Assembly (NCBI GenBank): GCA_022453515.1
Contig: JAJNNY010000054.1
Location: forward strand, 1-64,000
From: Astrocystis sublimbata
Taxonomy: Eukaryota; Ascomycota; Sordariomycetes; Xylariales; Xylariaceae
Direction: 5' to 3'
Length of the DNA stretch: 64,000 bases
A program made the translations under genes and the position numbers. Shown here one piece after another: positions 10,801-22,593 of this stretch. Under the pieces are notes generated by a model, which was not told the origin of the DNA, ran no database searches, and saw only the letters and a list, made by a program, of their open reading frames with translations. Numbering within the stretch: the stretch's first letter is position 1; every line of letters starts with the position of its first letter.

Positions 10801-13325
10801 AAGGCGATCAGAGCGATCTGGAGCGCGGTGCAGATGGGCTGGCTTAGCTGAGGGGGGGTTATGTCTGTTTCGTTTCGAAGCACGTCTGTTTGATTGTCTC
10901 GATGTCAGCAGTCGTACATCGCGTTAAGTCAGAAGCCTAGAGAATATGAATTAAGTAATTTAGCTTAACTTACCAATCAACGACCAGTCCGCACCAAGGC
11001 TCTGGAAGACATGGTTCGCCTCTTCCAACTTCGCCAGAAAAGCAGGGTAGCAAAGCAAGCCCACCCCCATCTGCGCATACTGCGCGCCCTGGCCTGTGAA
11101 GACAAACGCCAAGCCCGTGTTGCGCGACGAGCGCATGCCTTTTACCGCGCCTAGGCTGAGGGCGGATGTGGAGGCGCTCTTGTCAACAACGGCAAATGAC
11201 CTCCAGGCCATGAGGCTCCGGCGCTCGGCCAGCGTGTATGCCAGCTGACTGACGGCGTGAGGTGAGCCGCGGATGTGGGAATTGTAGTAAGCTTCGTGTT
11301 GTTGCTGAACGCGCTTCAGCGAGTCTTCGTCTTTCGCTGACCAGATCAAGAGCTGGTGCTTGGGCGAGTCGCTTTCGGCGCCTGGTGATGTTTCGATCGA
11401 GGAGACGGCCGTTAGCTCGGCTAGCTCGCTGCTGCTGGAGTTGGAGGATCGACTGAATGAGTCCTTGCAGTCAACTGTTGAGCTTGATAGTGGCACCAAT
11501 TGGGTTCTAGTTAGACCTTCACGGCCACTATTAGATGATTCTGACGAGTGAAGCATGTGCCAGTTCTCATTCCTGCTCAATATCTCTAATGTGTGAAATG
11601 CGTCGTCCATGATGATGTGTCCGTTTGAGCCCCCTAGTCCGAACGAGTTAACTGAAACCCGACGTAAGCCATCAGTAGGCCATTGTACACTTGATGTTGG
11701 AATCTATAGAATTGTCAGTATTCGTTGTAAAAGAACTGTGTTAGGTTTCTCGTACCTGTATATTGTATGATGCAGCGTTGATTTTCGGATTCACCTTTTC
11801 AGTCAGCGCATTTGGTGGAATGATACCTCTTTCGAGAACCATGATGCATTTCACAATGCCAGCAAGCCCGCTGCATCCCTCCAGGTGTCCTATGTTCGCT
11901 TTTATAGACGCACTGAAGCCATGCACCTTCGATTAGCGGACCGTATTTAGTAACTTCCTTCTCAAAGCTCATAACTCACATATATAAAGGCTCCTTTCTG
12001 GACCGGCTTTTCTTGAACACGCGGCCCAGAGCCTTGGTTTCTGTTATGTCTCCGATCTGCGTGCCGGTGCCTGTCATAGTGTAAGATCAGAACATTATGT
12101 TGATCTCATACGAATACCCGATTTCAACGTACCATGTGCTTCGACGTATCGTGTCAACTTGAAATCCAGGTTGCAGCTTGCATATACTTGCCGAATCAAT
12201 CGCTCCTGGGCGCTGACACTAGGTTGCGTCACTCCAGGCGTGTGGCCGTCCGAGTTCGTACCCGTCGCCCGGATCACGGCGCGAACAGTTCTCCAGCCCG
12301 TATAGCATCTGATAATCTCTTGATGACGAGAACGACGACCCCCTCACCTCTTGCGTAGCCATTTGCACGCTCGTCAAAGCTGTGGCATACGCTGTCTGGG
12401 GAAAGGAAGTTCATGTTTGACAAGTACATGGACGTTTCGGGACTCAACAGAACATTGCAGCCTGTGACTAGCGCCTGTGTAATTATATATCAGTATCCAG
12501 TATCCAAGATCCATGTTGGTGTAAAGGCGGATAAGCTGGGATGTTGCGCAAAGGTTCTGGTCTCTTACCATCGAGCTCTGTCCACTCTGCAGACTGCGAC
12601 AAGCGAGATCCATCGCAATCATGCTTGAAGAACATGCCGTATTGACTTGGATACTGGGCCCTGTCAAATCGAAATACCAGCTCAGTCTGTTGGCTAGCAT
12701 GCACGGCGTTGTGCCGGTAGGGGTGTTCATTGGCGCCTGGTCTGGGTCTTTGGACACTATTCTCATGAAGTCTTCGGCCATGGACGAAGAGAATACGGCC
12801 GTGTCGCTTCCCGCGACTTGTTCAACTGGTATACCAGCTGTTCATTGTAAGTTGAGAATGATCTTGTGGGATTATGAGCATGAGCTTCGTACCATTTTCC
12901 AAAGCTCGATAGGATGTTTCCATGAGCCAGCGTTGTTGGGGGTCCATGGAAGCCGCCTCTGTTACCTTTTTGTCAGTTGACGATTCAAGATCACATTAAC
13001 TTTTCGCCAGAACATACCTTTTGCCGTAATGGAGAAGAAGGGAGCATCGAATGCGCCGGGGTCGCTCTTCAAAAAGTGTCCCCCTTTTGAAGACAGCTGA
13101 CACAAGCGTCGGTCAATGTGCGATCAGAACTGGTGGCTGTGAGATGATGCATACCTTATTTATTCTGGTGGCATCATCGCAATAGAAAGCATCGATGTTT
13201 GCCCTCGATTCTGGCCATGGCGTCATGAGATTTCTGCCATTCTCAAGAACATCCCAAAGACTTGACTCATCTTCAGCCCCTTGAGGCAACCTGAAAGAGA
13301 GTCCAATAATGGCAATTGGCTCCAT
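4893..13325 (-). CDS. Highly reducing polyketide synthase (KS-AT-DH-MT-ER-KR-ACP), apparently frameshifted, probable pseudogene
   Basis: Eleven exons can be traced: 13325-13155, 13096-13018, 12958-12893, 12837-12569, 12474-12133, 12070-11980, 11912-11756, 11703-10974, 10885-6215, 6149-5826 and 5729-4893. They would code for about 2580 residues, normal for an iterative type I HR-PKS. Domains in order: KS ([14 protein letters not shown] start, catalytic NTACSSS, EAHG and NIGH histidines); AT ([15 protein letters not shown]); DH ([16 protein letters not shown]); a methyltransferase with degenerate motif I; ER (ASGATGQLA); KR ([14 protein letters not shown]); ACP (GVDSLVAVE). There is no thioesterase or reductase release domain. 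Two breaks are seen. In the KS near 12286-12294 the frame slips and hits TGA (12274-12276), leaving about 261 residues. Between DH and MT near 8958-8990 the frame shifts again. No plausible intron repairs the first break. A sequencing error cannot be excluded. Confidence 0.88.
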
Positions 13326-14698
13326 GTCCTCACGAGGCACAAAGAATATGTGATGTTTGAATGTAGACTGCTACAGTGTTGGTTGTGGTGGTTGGTGATG
13401 AGAACTTAGCTCTATCAACTTGAGCAAGGGCTGAGATGATATCAAGCATGTTCGATTTATATAAGTGGATTGGGCTCTCGCAGCAACACTGCCTACGACT
13501 TTAATAAGGCATTCTACTGTGGCAGTTGAGTGGAATCGATGCATTAATCTACATGTAACTTACTCGTTACGTTTGCTGGGCGACATTGGTCAGAAATCGG
13601 AGTCTATGGCAGCATGTGAACATACATTGATTGATTAGCGATAAATGCACTGCTATGCCAAGAGATCTATAACATCAATTAGCTTCTTATTCATAGACTC
13701 ACCCCACCGTCGATGCCAATCGATCGATATCGTCTTGTGGGATTCTAGATGCATGCCAAGCGAGGCGTAGGAACTGCAACGGTGCGATGGCGTGCATGTG
13801 ATATAGTGCCCAATTCGCCTAACTCACAGCTGAGGTGGAGTCTGTTAGAGACAACAGACGACCGAAGACCTCGCTGTTGTATCAAGCCTCGTTGTTGCCG
13901 GTGTTTATTGCCGACGCGATCGACGAGGACCTTACCATGGAATGGCAAGCAGGTCGGAAACGGATGTAGCCGATAGTAGCTGCCTGCTACCGTGTCAAGG
14001 GACGAGCAATCGCAGTGCTCCAAGACTCATTTGTCATCTATTCCGCCATTCTCCTCCAGTCCTTCACCAGAATATAGTTTCTGCCTGGTCTGGATGGAGC
14101 GCGTCGGCAGCCAAGTCTTGGCGGCCAAGACAAGTCGGATGCACGACAAAGTCTCGTGCATAAGCAGGCGAAGTAGTCAGTCCCACTCACGGCCCAGCTT
14201 TCCGCTCACTTTGTCCCAGGCCTGTTGGCGGGTCGAAGATAGCAGGTGTTTCTGGTCCGCGACCATCACCGTCACGGACAGTTTTCGGGGCAGGGCTTAG
14301 TCAAGTTCCATACCGAGACTTGCAAGTTGCGGGTTCCGAGCTTGCTTGTGACTTCGCCTGCGAACCTATGAGCTGCATTCAATTTCGTATGTGGCCATGG
14401 AGACCCTGATCAGGGAATGCGACCGGAGAGACGGCAAATTCCATTGGGGGCAAGATCCTTCGATATCAATAACGAGGGTCATAAAAAGCAAAACATAACG
14501 TAGCCTTAACCAAGCATCGCCATGTATATTCATGTGCGGCGGACTGATCACGTCATGTTTTGCACTTTGGGCAGCCTGATTGCACTCAAAAGGCGGAATA
14601 CACCAACTGAGGTTGACTACAATGCAGGTAAGCTCGAACTAGTAGGCGATTTAATATCCAAACCGTACGTTAATTAGTCCTAGCCACTTTCTCACTAT
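13326..14698. other. PKS upstream region and acyltransferase 3' region
   Basis: These 1373 bp lie between two genes transcribed in the same direction. The proximal 150 bp contain the PKS TATA element. Short plus-strand open frames at 13749-14300 have skewed, non-coding-like composition and no start or splice context. No further gene is supported. Confidence 0.45.
13456..13463 (-). promoter_or_regulatory. TATA box of the HR-PKS
   Basis: TATATAAA on the minus strand, about 130 bp upstream of the PKS start codon, in the right place and orientation for a fungal TATA element. Seen directly; function inferred from position. Confidence 0.5.
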
Positions 14699-16295
14699 CT
14701 AGGCGCCCAGCTGCCGTAGCCATCTTTCCAGGTCATCCATGACCCCTTCTCCCAGTGTCACATCGAAGATGCAATCTTGCCAGCTTCCTCCTACGGACAG
14801 GCATTCGCCCGCCACACTCATAGGTGAGATCATGATGGCGGCAGCGGTCGTCTCCGCGCTCAAGGCAAACTGCGCCCTGCGGAGAGTCCAAGCCTTATCT
14901 TCAGATGCCTTGTCGGGGAAGTCTTCATTCTCTAGTGCACCGAGACCAGTGATCATCCAGGAAGCTGGTCGCGGTCTCTTGGCCGCCTGTTTCATCTGTG
15001 ACCTCCAATCTGGAACGAACTTCAGCGTCCCAACAATATCATTCTTGACACCCGTCTCCAGCTTCTGCATGATCTCTCCTCGCACCTTTGCCGCCGCCGA
15101 CCACACAAGATCCACGACGTCGGCGGAGAGATTCTCATTCGCCGCGTCTTTCGATGTAAGCAAGGAGCGGACTTTGGAAACAAGCGGAGGATCGAAGTCG
15201 TGATTCAGCTGTGTCACATAGTTCCCTATCGACTCTTCCGGCTCCAACCATGGGTGTTTGGGAGGGTTGCGAGGAAGGAATCGTCGTAGGTCCACTGTCG
15301 TCACACCCCGAAAAGCAGTAGCGGCCTGCTTTTCCAAGCGTGTCGCGAGAGAGACGAGGGTGATGCCATGAAACAGGCCTGTTAATGTCGTATGGTGTGC
15401 TCGGCAAACGGTCAATAAGTTAGCAAGGATGGCATTATCGAGCGTGAAGACGCGGAACTGTGTCTTATATGGTGAGGTGGTAATCGGAGCCCAGTCGGCC
15501 TGGTAGGGGCTCCTCCATAGGAATTTCGGCTTGTTCTCTTCCCATACCGTGCTGATAGTCCACCTCAGCTCGAGAGGAAGCGGCATTATATGGTCAATGG
15601 GGGGTGTGACGTTCGGGGTTGACTCTGGGAGTTGGACAACACGGGTGACAGACTCTTCGGCTGTCGTAGCCTCCCTTGGGGAGTTGAGACTCTTGTAAAG
15701 ATGTCTGTGAAAGATCTTCCCACTCACGCCGTCGCAATGCGGATGGTTCCAGTTGAAGATGATTTCGAGAATCTCCGAACTTGACTTCTGCAGGACAGTA
15801 ACTCTCCATCCTGGCTGTGTGTCAAGATCCGGGAATGGCGCGTCAAGTTCAAATTCGATCGACTCCCGCGAAGCAGCGTCAAAGTCTGTTGACTCATCGA
15901 TGAATCGCCATTGTACATGCTTGTCCAAATCAAGACTTCTCAGCTGAACCCAAGCGGGCTTGGAAGACTCGGATTTGATGATACCCAGTTGCAAGACGCC
16001 ATGCTTGAGAACTACATCGACGATTGCTGCCTCTACTGTATTTCTAAGTTCGGCGCGGGCTTCTAACCCAACTAGGTCATGGGGTATGGTATAACGGCAC
16101 GATACAGAGGTGCCGCGGTATTGATCCAAGATGTACATGGCCAATTGATAGGCTTCACTGTGTAAAATTAGTTCACAAGCAACAAAGGGGACAACAGAGG
16201 TGATGGGTGACTAACTTGCCGCCAAGTTGCCGAAGAGGTTTAAGCGGCAGATCCATGTTCGGCGCCATTTCAGCTTTAGTGTCTCGATCGGCCAT
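14699..16295 (-). CDS. HxxxDG acyltransferase, alcohol acetyltransferase-like
   Basis: Two exons, 16295..16216 and 16157..14699, with a 58-bp intron (GTTAGT donor, CACAG acceptor), giving 512 residues. The junction restores the expected opening PLKPLRQLGGNEAYQLAMYI. The catalytic HPHCDG (about residues 165-170) is an intact HxxxDG motif of the BAHD/condensation-type acyltransferase superfamily. Overall organisation resembles the fungal alcohol acetyltransferase family (AATase, Pfam PF07247). A conserved-looking LFHGITLVSLATRL segment precedes TTVDLRRFLP, as in that family. Such enzymes move an acyl group from CoA to an alcohol or amine. In this cluster it could acylate the amino or hydroxyl group of a released aminoketone, which is inference. 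No break was seen. Its 5' end faces the membrane-protein gene across a shared 1.5-kb region. Confidence 0.8.
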
Positions 16296-17812
16296 TGCAT
16301 AGAGGTGAAGATCCTGTGAGGCGTACAGAATTAGGAAATGTCGTAAATCGGAGAATGAGAAATGGTCCTGATTCCTTTGAAAGAATCAGCCTTACTTCTA
16401 CGGGCAATAAAGATTGAAAGCAACTGCAGATCCTACTGTTAGGTGGGGAGGTAGTAGCATTGCCTGTCATTGGTAAAGGGCCCAACCAAGCATAGCCAAC
16501 ACAGCGTTGCAATCCCTGTCGGATGAGGTACCTGTTCTGTAAGGTGAAAAGTAGATGAAACAATAAATACGAGTTATGTAACAGCCCTGGTATCGAAATA
16601 GAAAAATGCTGTTTTTTTTTAGAGTGCACTTGCATTCAGTTTTGGTTTAGGAACTGCGAACGCCTAGCCCTTCGAAGACTTCATTCTCTACTGGGGTGCT
16701 TCAAGAAGTTCAAATTGGAATTTCCGCCGTGTCACGGTTCAACCAGGGTAACTATAATTACAAGGATTCTAAAATCATTGCCTTACTTCTCTGTACCCCG
16801 AATCCACGTGTTGTTATTAATAGAGATGAAGCACGACTATTTGTATACTCCACAGAGATAAGTAGACGGGATATTTAAGGTGTCCCGAAACAGTTTAGTC
16901 GGGGTGTCGTTTAGCGCGGGGTTAGCGGGACTAATACACGGGACGGGAGTTGCCGCCCAGTCCCCATTGACTAAGCACCTAAATGGCATACCTATTGCGG
17001 CAAGTCTGCACTGCCGGCATTAACCTCCCATTGTTGCTAATTAGCGATCGCTTCCGCTGGTCTCAAGTTTATCAAGATGAACAGAACGTACAATGGTCTC
17101 TACAGCAAATCGATTCACTAAGATGGTGTAGCACAGATGCATGTTGTTCTACTACCGAACGTACTACTAGGTACTGCAGGTATTAACTAGTAGTATTACT
17201 GCACAAGTGCTGCTGCGTTATGGCAATTTAGTTGCAGCAAGCTATAATAGTGCCAGAGTCTATACCACCTGCCGCTTACATCATGGATGCTGGCCAAAAA
17301 GTACATTTTGGCGGTTCAGGGTAAGGTCGGATGTGTTATCGCGTACTCGTAAGGCAGGCTGAGACTAGATCGCATTCTTTTTCGCCAAGATCGACCCATT
17401 CCAAGCCCAACTGGTGGCATTCGTCGTCGCAATAGGATCGAACTGTCCCATGCGTCAAGAGTCAGGGCCGACGTTGCTTTGCAGGATGGAGTCTTACTGC
17501 ATTCCCCACTCGGATCGATGTGATTATCTATCTACTTACTTACTTAGTGCCCATGCAGTGTGGCATTAGTGCCCCTATTACCACCCCAGCTGAAGCCCGT
17601 CAATATGGCGAGACTCCAGCGTTATATTGAGGCAAAGGTTGGTTGATTGACCAACACCCAAGTTATGTCCTAGACTCTACTACTTCGCCCAACGTTACCG
17701 CTTCCGCCTTTCTGTGCCAGGTCATCAGACGTCGATCTAGGACTTTTACATCTGTTGTTGGGCCTTACTCGGCATAATACTACTCACCAGCAGTTCTCCA
17801 TTCAGTCGACCA
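16296..17812. promoter_or_regulatory. Divergent cluster promoter region
   Basis: These 1517 bp separate the divergent acyltransferase and membrane-protein genes, so both promoters should lie here. Around 16850-17290 the sequence is richer in A+T, with repeated GTACTA/AGTAGT and TGCTGC patches, and may be an old decayed insert. A run of T/A at 16611-16621 lies in the acyltransferase leader. No gene is supported. Confidence 0.45.
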
Positions 17813-19211
17813 ATGCTATCACTACTAGATGAGCAGGGGCCGAGCATGGAGGAGCTCCTCGAGGGCGCTGCTCTGGACCCTCCAACAGGACAAATGTCGG
17901 ACTTCGCTCATCCAGGTGGGAGTCATACACTCGGCTATGCCACTATCATCACAGGGGCGGTCCTGTCTACCATTGCCGTCCTCATGCGATTAGGCTCTAG
18001 ATATGCTCTCAGAAAAGCTCATTACGAGGATGCTTTTCTAGTCATCGCGTTGGTAAGTAAATACACAGTCTTGCCAATAAGTCGGAGCTCAAGACCTGAT
18101 GATTGACGGGCTAGGCTTTCTTTGTCGCATACATTCAAACAATATACGATACTTCGATATTTCCTGGAGTCCAAGTGCATCAGTGGAATATTCAGTTGAA
18201 GACTCTAAAGCATTGGCAATATGTAAACACCAAACTGTTGTTGGATATGTGACAAGTCCTTCCAAGCTGATCGTCATCCTATCAAGCAAACCCATCTGGC
18301 CTCGATATACTACGGTCTCTCTATACTATTCCTCAAGCTTGCGATCCTTGTGGACTGGCTCCGGATATTCCTGACACCTGGTCAGCGAAACTTCATTTTC
18401 TGGTCGATACACTTCCTGATCTGGAGCAATGCGATATACTACATCTCGGGAACCTTCCTCGAGATCTTCCAGTGCTTCCCTCAACAGAAGATATGGGACC
18501 CTTTGTTTGTTGGAGGCTTTTGTACCGTCGACATCGAAGCTAACAATTTCGTGTCTGCTATCCTTAACCTCGTTTCCGATCTTCTGATTCTGGCCGTGCC
18601 ACAATTTGTAGTATGGAAGCTGAACATGTCACGGAGGAGGAAAGTTGGTATATCCTTCATTTTCGGGATTGGAATCTTGTAAGTTTGTCGCAGCTCTCCT
18701 GCCATTTCATGGGGCATGAAACATTGACATTTCTGGTGCAACTAGTGCGATTGCCGCCGGTATTGCTCGCTTAGTTGATCTCTTAAAGATCCTAGACTCA
18801 AACGACGCATTCTACTACGTCACCGAAGTAGGACTTTGGGGCATCGGAGAGATGACAGCTGGTTTCCTCATCATAGGCATCCCCGCGTCGCCTCGCGCCA
18901 TGAAAAGCCTTCCCTTTTCGGGATCCGTGGTGTCGCTGTTTCACTCATTAACCCGCAGCAACAACGTGCCGAGCAGCGGCGGAGGCGGACACAGCTATCT
19001 GCAATCGTGGCGTCGGCCGCTCTCGAGGAAACGACGTGGCCTGTGGGAGATCAGCGAGCTCGAAACAGGCTTTGACCTGGACAACGTGGGCACTCCGCCT
19101 CAACATGGCAATCCGCCCGCGGGGGCTATTGCCAGAGAGGTGCGCGTAGAAGTGGGAGACGAGCCGAACCCGCGTTCGAAGGGCCCTACACACAGCTTGA
19201 CGTCTGTCTGA
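17813..19211 (+). CDS. Rhodopsin-fold integral membrane protein (fungal SAT/PTH11-like)
   Basis: Four exons: 17813-18052, 18115-18222, 18287-18678 and 18746-19211. Introns are 62-67 bp and the product is 401 residues. Hydrophobic segments include GYATIITGAVLSTIAVLM (about 41-58), DAFLVIAL followed by AFFVAYIQ, YYGLSILFLKLAILV, FIFWSIHFLIWSNAIYYI, ILNLVSDLLILAVPQFVVW, a GISFIFGIGIL segment and AGFLIIGIPASP. About seven crossings are expected. The order (ED in loop 1, ISD/VSDLLIL..P.. late) matches the fungal rhodopsin-domain family often found in secondary-metabolite clusters. The C-terminal 100 residues are hydrophilic and probably cytosolic. No biochemical role is established for most members. 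Transport, sensing or membrane anchoring of the pathway are all possible. The third acceptor (TATCAAG, 18286) is non-optimal, but it keeps frame and restores a continuous helix. The first ATG is taken as start; one at 17847 is an alternative. Confidence 0.78.
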
Positions 19212-19893
19212 GCTGTGAAACCCGAGAAGGGAAGGAGATATGTAATGATTAGTAATGAGAACCTGCGCTTGATTCTCAAATAAAATGTGTTTTCTAGAGA
19301 GGCATCTTAATCTACATCCACTTAGTAGAGTGACCGACCAAGCGAGCTTTGAATGATTTGAGATCCGTCAAGTTTGTAGACTCAAAAGCGCTACTCTTGG
19401 CTGTTCTGCCTTATTGCCGAAACGCGTTGAGCGAAAAGGGAATTGATTGCCGTCTATACGTGAAGATCCAAGTAACACCCCAGTGAGAGTAGGACGAAAT
19501 GGTGCATCTTCCCCTACCCACAATGACAGCAACGGCAATTAACTCGTGCGAATTTCGGTCATTGGGGGCCAAATGAGCGGGTTCCACAGGGATCCCATTA
19601 GTCCTTTCTCGATATTGACCAGTGATGCTGGGGTGGTATTTCGGCCCCTCGCCCCATCTGCATTGGCACGCTGAGGTTTGGGTCGTGGGATCCCAGATCC
19701 GACGTATAATATGCGCCGAGATGCACGAACAATATAATTAGAAAAGGGTTAGTGGGGATTGATCGTCGACATGGGGTGTACCTATCAAAGGCTCATGACA
19801 ACCCAACTTCCCTGCGGCTTGCTACAAAATCTTCAAGCATTAACATGCGAAAGTTCTATTTGAGGGGAAAACTACAGCAAAACGGGCAAAATC
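19212..19893. other. Intergenic upstream of the alpha-oxoamine synthase
   Basis: These 682 bp hold the 3' end of the membrane-protein gene (AATAAA-like at about 19279) and the promoter and leader of the oxoamine synthase. No gene was seen. Confidence 0.4.
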
Positions 19894-21563
19894 ATGGAAG
19901 GCCCTCCTGATCTTGACCCATTGCTCTCGGGGAACGGTACCATCGTCACTCGCATCGAGGGCAACCGTGTGCGCCCAAATCTAAACAACACTCTCTCGAC
20001 TTTCTACCGGAACCTAGAAGATGCTCTCGATGTCCGTCGTGCGTCTCACAGCTTCTACTCAATTGTACAGAACAACTGGCAAAACAGTGATGCTGTTGAT
20101 TTCTGCTCGGGGGATATTCTCGGACTAGGCAGGTCCCCGGATCGACGGGCGGAGTTCCTCAGAGAATTCGACCGACATCCGGACTTCAGCACCGGATCCA
20201 GTGGTGTGCGGCTTATGGACGGGAATCACACATACCTGGAGCAGACCGAGCAGGAAATAGCAGCGTTCCATGGTGCAGAGACGGGACTGATCGTAGGCTC
20301 GGCCTTCGAGGCTAGCATCGCGGTATGGAGCTCGATACCTCGTCCGGGAGACGTCATTGTGTACGACTCCCTGGTGCATGCGAGCACTCACGAGGGCATG
20401 AAACAGAGTCTCGCAATGGTCCAAGTCGAGTTTCCCCATAGCGACGTAGAGGGTTTCCGGTCTGTGCTGCTGGAGATTCTCGATTCGCAGTCGCTTGTGC
20501 GTCAGGGGAAGCGCTCGGTGATTGTGGCCGTCGAATCTATATATAGTATGGACGGGGATGTCTGTCCGCTCGAAGAGCTCATAGAAGTTGCGATGGAAGT
20601 GATTCCTTCGGGAAATATCCAGTTCGTTGTCGACGAAGCGCATAGCGTTGGGGTGATTGGTCCCGATGGAGCTGGGTTAGTCTGTGAGCTGGGGCTGCAA
20701 AGGGACATTGCGGTCGTGATCCATTCGTTCGGAAAGGCAATCGGCGCAACTGGAGGTATGTTCATCTTTAGCTAAACTTGCCATGTCCCCGCCTCTTTGC
20801 CAGAGGTCCAATTCTAGGTCTCTCAACTGTGACGAGATGGTTCACTTGAGTATATGAATACAGGGTGGAATGGCTCGTTGCTGATCTTACACAGCTATTA
20901 TACTGGGAAATCAAACAATCAAAAGCGCATTAGCCAACTTCTCGCGCTCAGTCATGTACACCACTTCACCGTCATTCCCATTTGTGGCTGCCATTAAATC
21001 TGGATACAAACTGCTTATGAGCGGTCGCATGAGAGAGGTAATTCAAGAAATCCCAGCAGCCAATTCTTTTTTATCAACCCATTCGAGGCCATAATCATGC
21101 TAACAAAACTTCCCAGGCGCAAGATCACATTCAAAGGCTATCTATTGTCTTTTTCGAGACACTAGAAAGTCACCCACTCTGGCCATTGGCCCAAGAAAAG
21201 GGATTGCTAGTAGTTCCTCTAGCCCAGAACTGGGAGGACCGGCTGTTCCAAACCCACGTAATCACCGTGTCAACGCACCAAAACTACACCTACTAGCTCT
21301 TCTTTCATTTGCTATCTCACTCCCTGTGCGTCTTCCCTATGGAACATCCCTTGGTGCCGGTAGGTCAGGGCAGGCTTAGGATCATTCTGCATGCTAGCAA
21401 TAGCGAAGAGGATGTCGAGTCTCTCGTACGCACAATGTTCATGTGGGTAGAGGAAATGGTGGGTATTATGGAAGGGAAGGGAGATAAGAAGGTCTCTTCG
21501 GCAGCAGGTCGGGTGTATGCTTGGATGAGAGACCAGAAGCTTACAGGCTTCGGGATGGTATAA
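19894..21563 (+). CDS. PLP-dependent alpha-oxoamine synthase (BioF/Fum8-like class II aminotransferase), interrupted by an in-frame stop
   Basis: Exons 19894-20755, 20895-21037 and 21117 onward; introns are 139 and 79 bp. Read to the first stop (TAG 21294-21296) the product is 394 residues. The same frame then continues 88 residues to TAA at 21561-21563 with clearly homologous sequence (LFFHLLSHS, then HPLVPVGQGRLRIILHA). Family features are VVDEAHSVG (Asp about 247, His about 250) and HSFGKAIGATGG with the PLP lysine near 281. Alpha-oxoamine synthases condense an acyl thioester with an amino acid, losing CO2. Members include 8-amino-7-oxononanoate synthase, serine palmitoyltransferase and Fum8. 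Beside an HR-PKS lacking a release domain, chain release with an amino acid is the likely role (inference). The stop removes the small C-terminal domain, including its conserved arginine region. An 87-bp or 39-bp in-frame intron ending at TAG is formally possible but would remove conserved sequence. Confidence 0.8.
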
Positions 21564-22593
21564 ATAATTGTAACAAACAAAATGACTTCAGTTTCCCGCC
21601 CATCACCTCCATTGCTAGAGTTCTCTGCGTCCACAAGTGATGTGTATCTCCTCACATGTCTGCATCACTTCGTCCTCTATCATTACAATTCTCCTTTTCG
21701 GTGCATAATTACACGCCATCCCGTTATTTTATAATACAGACAACCTTATGCGCCACTACGGTGTTCCAGGGAGCGCAGGCTTGGCTGCTTGGAGATGATT
21801 CTTACTGGGACTACTACAACAATCTCGTTGCTAAAGGTAGTAGTCATGATGTTGTAGTTCTAGGCGCGATCAATGAACAGTGTTAATGCCGCAGGCTTGT
21901 TGTTGTTGTTGTTGTAAACCGACCCGAGCCGTTTTGCGTACTGAGCAAAGAGACCCCACGTGATGTCCTAATTCTGCTGCATCATGTGTGCGGTTTGATA
22001 CTCGAACGAGTCCAGGTAGATCAGATACAAGCAACACGATCACTATTCAGGGTACGGTTCACAACGGACACGTTCTGGATCATGATGATACAATCTCAAA
22101 TTTTAGTTCTAGCCACGACAGCTGTGTGCTACGAACAACAACAATTACATCGCCCAGCAGCCGCTGTTCAGACGTTCGCGATAACCTCAGAGAACCTGGA
22201 TTTAGGAACAAACGGTCCGCATCTCCATCAGTCAAATGGAAAGAGTTTGCGCATACCGTATAAACAAATACATTGGGCCAGCTCAAGGGTATCGTGAGTC
22301 TTCTCAAACTAAGTCTGGCGCCTGATCAAGGAAGTTGGTGATGGAAAGTGTGATATTACATGAGGTTTGCGTATGCATTGTTGTGTCTCCATTCAGCTTT
22401 GACGTTGGGAAGACTGGAGCCGATTGATCGGTCTTCTTTCAAGGGTTAAGCACCACAGATCAGCCTAGTTGATGGAGAGCCTGTCTGGAGATGACGCGAG
22501 TTCCTAGTAATGTAAGTCATTAGTTTGACATGATCAATGTGCATGTATCACGAATGCTTGAGACGCACCGTGATGGTAGCCAAACTTGGCGGT
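21564..22593. other. Intergenic between the two 3' ends
   Basis: These 1030 bp lie between the convergent oxoamine synthase and the tandem-domain gene. A short TTG/TTGTTG repeat sits at about 21898-21915. No coding signal was seen. Confidence 0.4.

Noticed and set aside
13749..14300. Plus-strand open frames upstream of the PKS
   Set aside because: Arg/Ser/Cys-rich composition typical of non-coding frames; no motif; they overlap each other in different frames.
21117..21296. In-frame introns (87 or 39 bp) ending at the TAG of the oxoamine synthase
   Set aside because: They would remove conserved residues. The shorter is below usual fungal intron size and neither has a clear branch site. Kept only as an alternative.
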